Below the pieces are notes generated by a model that had not been told where the DNA came from, searched no databases, and saw only the letters and a list, made by a program, of their open reading frames with translations. Shown here piece by piece: positions 63,971 through 64,000 of a DNA stretch of 64,000 bases. Each line of letters begins with the position of its first letter. Positions within the stretch are counted from its first letter, which is position 1. The position numbers were made by a program, and so were the translations under genes. The stretch comes from an uncultured Allobaculum sp. (lineage in GTDB: Bacteria; Bacillota_I; Bacilli_A; Erysipelotrichales; Erysipelotrichaceae), in assembly GCA_910579655.1 (NCBI GenBank), contig CAJTVE010000007.1, positions 1 through 64,000 of the forward strand, read 5' to 3'.

Positions 63971-64000
63971 TGTCCTGAAAAGAATAGAAAGGATACACTG

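Overview
The window looks like chromosomal DNA of a low-to-mid GC, Gram-positive gut Bacillota, most likely of the Erysipelotrichaceae type. This is inferred from strong AGGAGG-type ribosome binding sites, intrinsic terminators after most operons, a T-box leader, CcpA-type cre sites, a RodZ-PgsA-RecA block, DUF5648-repeat surface proteins and many PTS/GPH sugar genes. No tRNA, rRNA or CRISPR array was found.

Layout. 1-1000: the 3' end of a TnpB-like (IS605 OrfB) gene followed by a densely structured, non-coding stretch. 1-10.4 kb: an RpiR regulator, a frameshifted BglG/MtlR-type PTS regulator and a galactitol-type operon (gatA, gatB, gatC, gatD, gatZ). 10.5-17.5 kb: a DUF234 ATPase/nuclease-like protein behind a 50-bp perfect palindrome, GNAT, a PurF-like protein lacking its nucleophilic Cys, rhodanese, a zinc-ribbon membrane protein and a gamma carbonic anhydrase-like protein. 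18-24.8 kb: GNAT, then rodZ-pgsA-recA and pncA-pncB (NAD salvage). 24.8-31 kb: an HTH/TPR (RRNPP-like) regulator, a long AT-rich intergenic region, a FemAB-type aminoacyltransferase, a secreted DUF5648 protein and an alpha/beta hydrolase. 31.6-36.5 kb: a small IIA-Lac-like protein, then a methionine T-box and metN-metI-metQ. 37.6-42.8 kb: hexuronate catabolism (uxuA, uxuB, eda, kdgK). 43-47.5 kb: a 41-bp palindromic repeat, two tandem RRNPP-like regulators and, divergent from the second, a 52-codon secreted peptide gene with its own promoter and terminator. 47.9-59.7 kb: an AraC regulator, two paralogous GPH symporters, a GH2 and a GH3 glycosidase, with two perfect cre matches. 60-63.3 kb: a second copy of the 41-bp repeat, a DUF5648/cell-wall-repeat/class A beta-lactamase-fold protein and a COG1092-type methyltransferase. 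The last 70 bases hold a promoter for a gene beyond the window.

How it works together. The gat genes import and oxidise galactitol. The GH2/GH3 enzymes and GPH symporters take up and cleave glycosides. If the aglycone-linked sugar is a hexuronate, uxuA-uxuB-eda-kdgK would route it to pyruvate and glyceraldehyde 3-phosphate (uxaC is not in the window). The most promising undescribed systems are the regulator/secreted-peptide pair at 45.6-47.4 kb (a candidate cell-cell signalling cassette), the structured RNA behind the TnpB-like gene, and the nuclease-like ATPase with its 50-bp palindrome.
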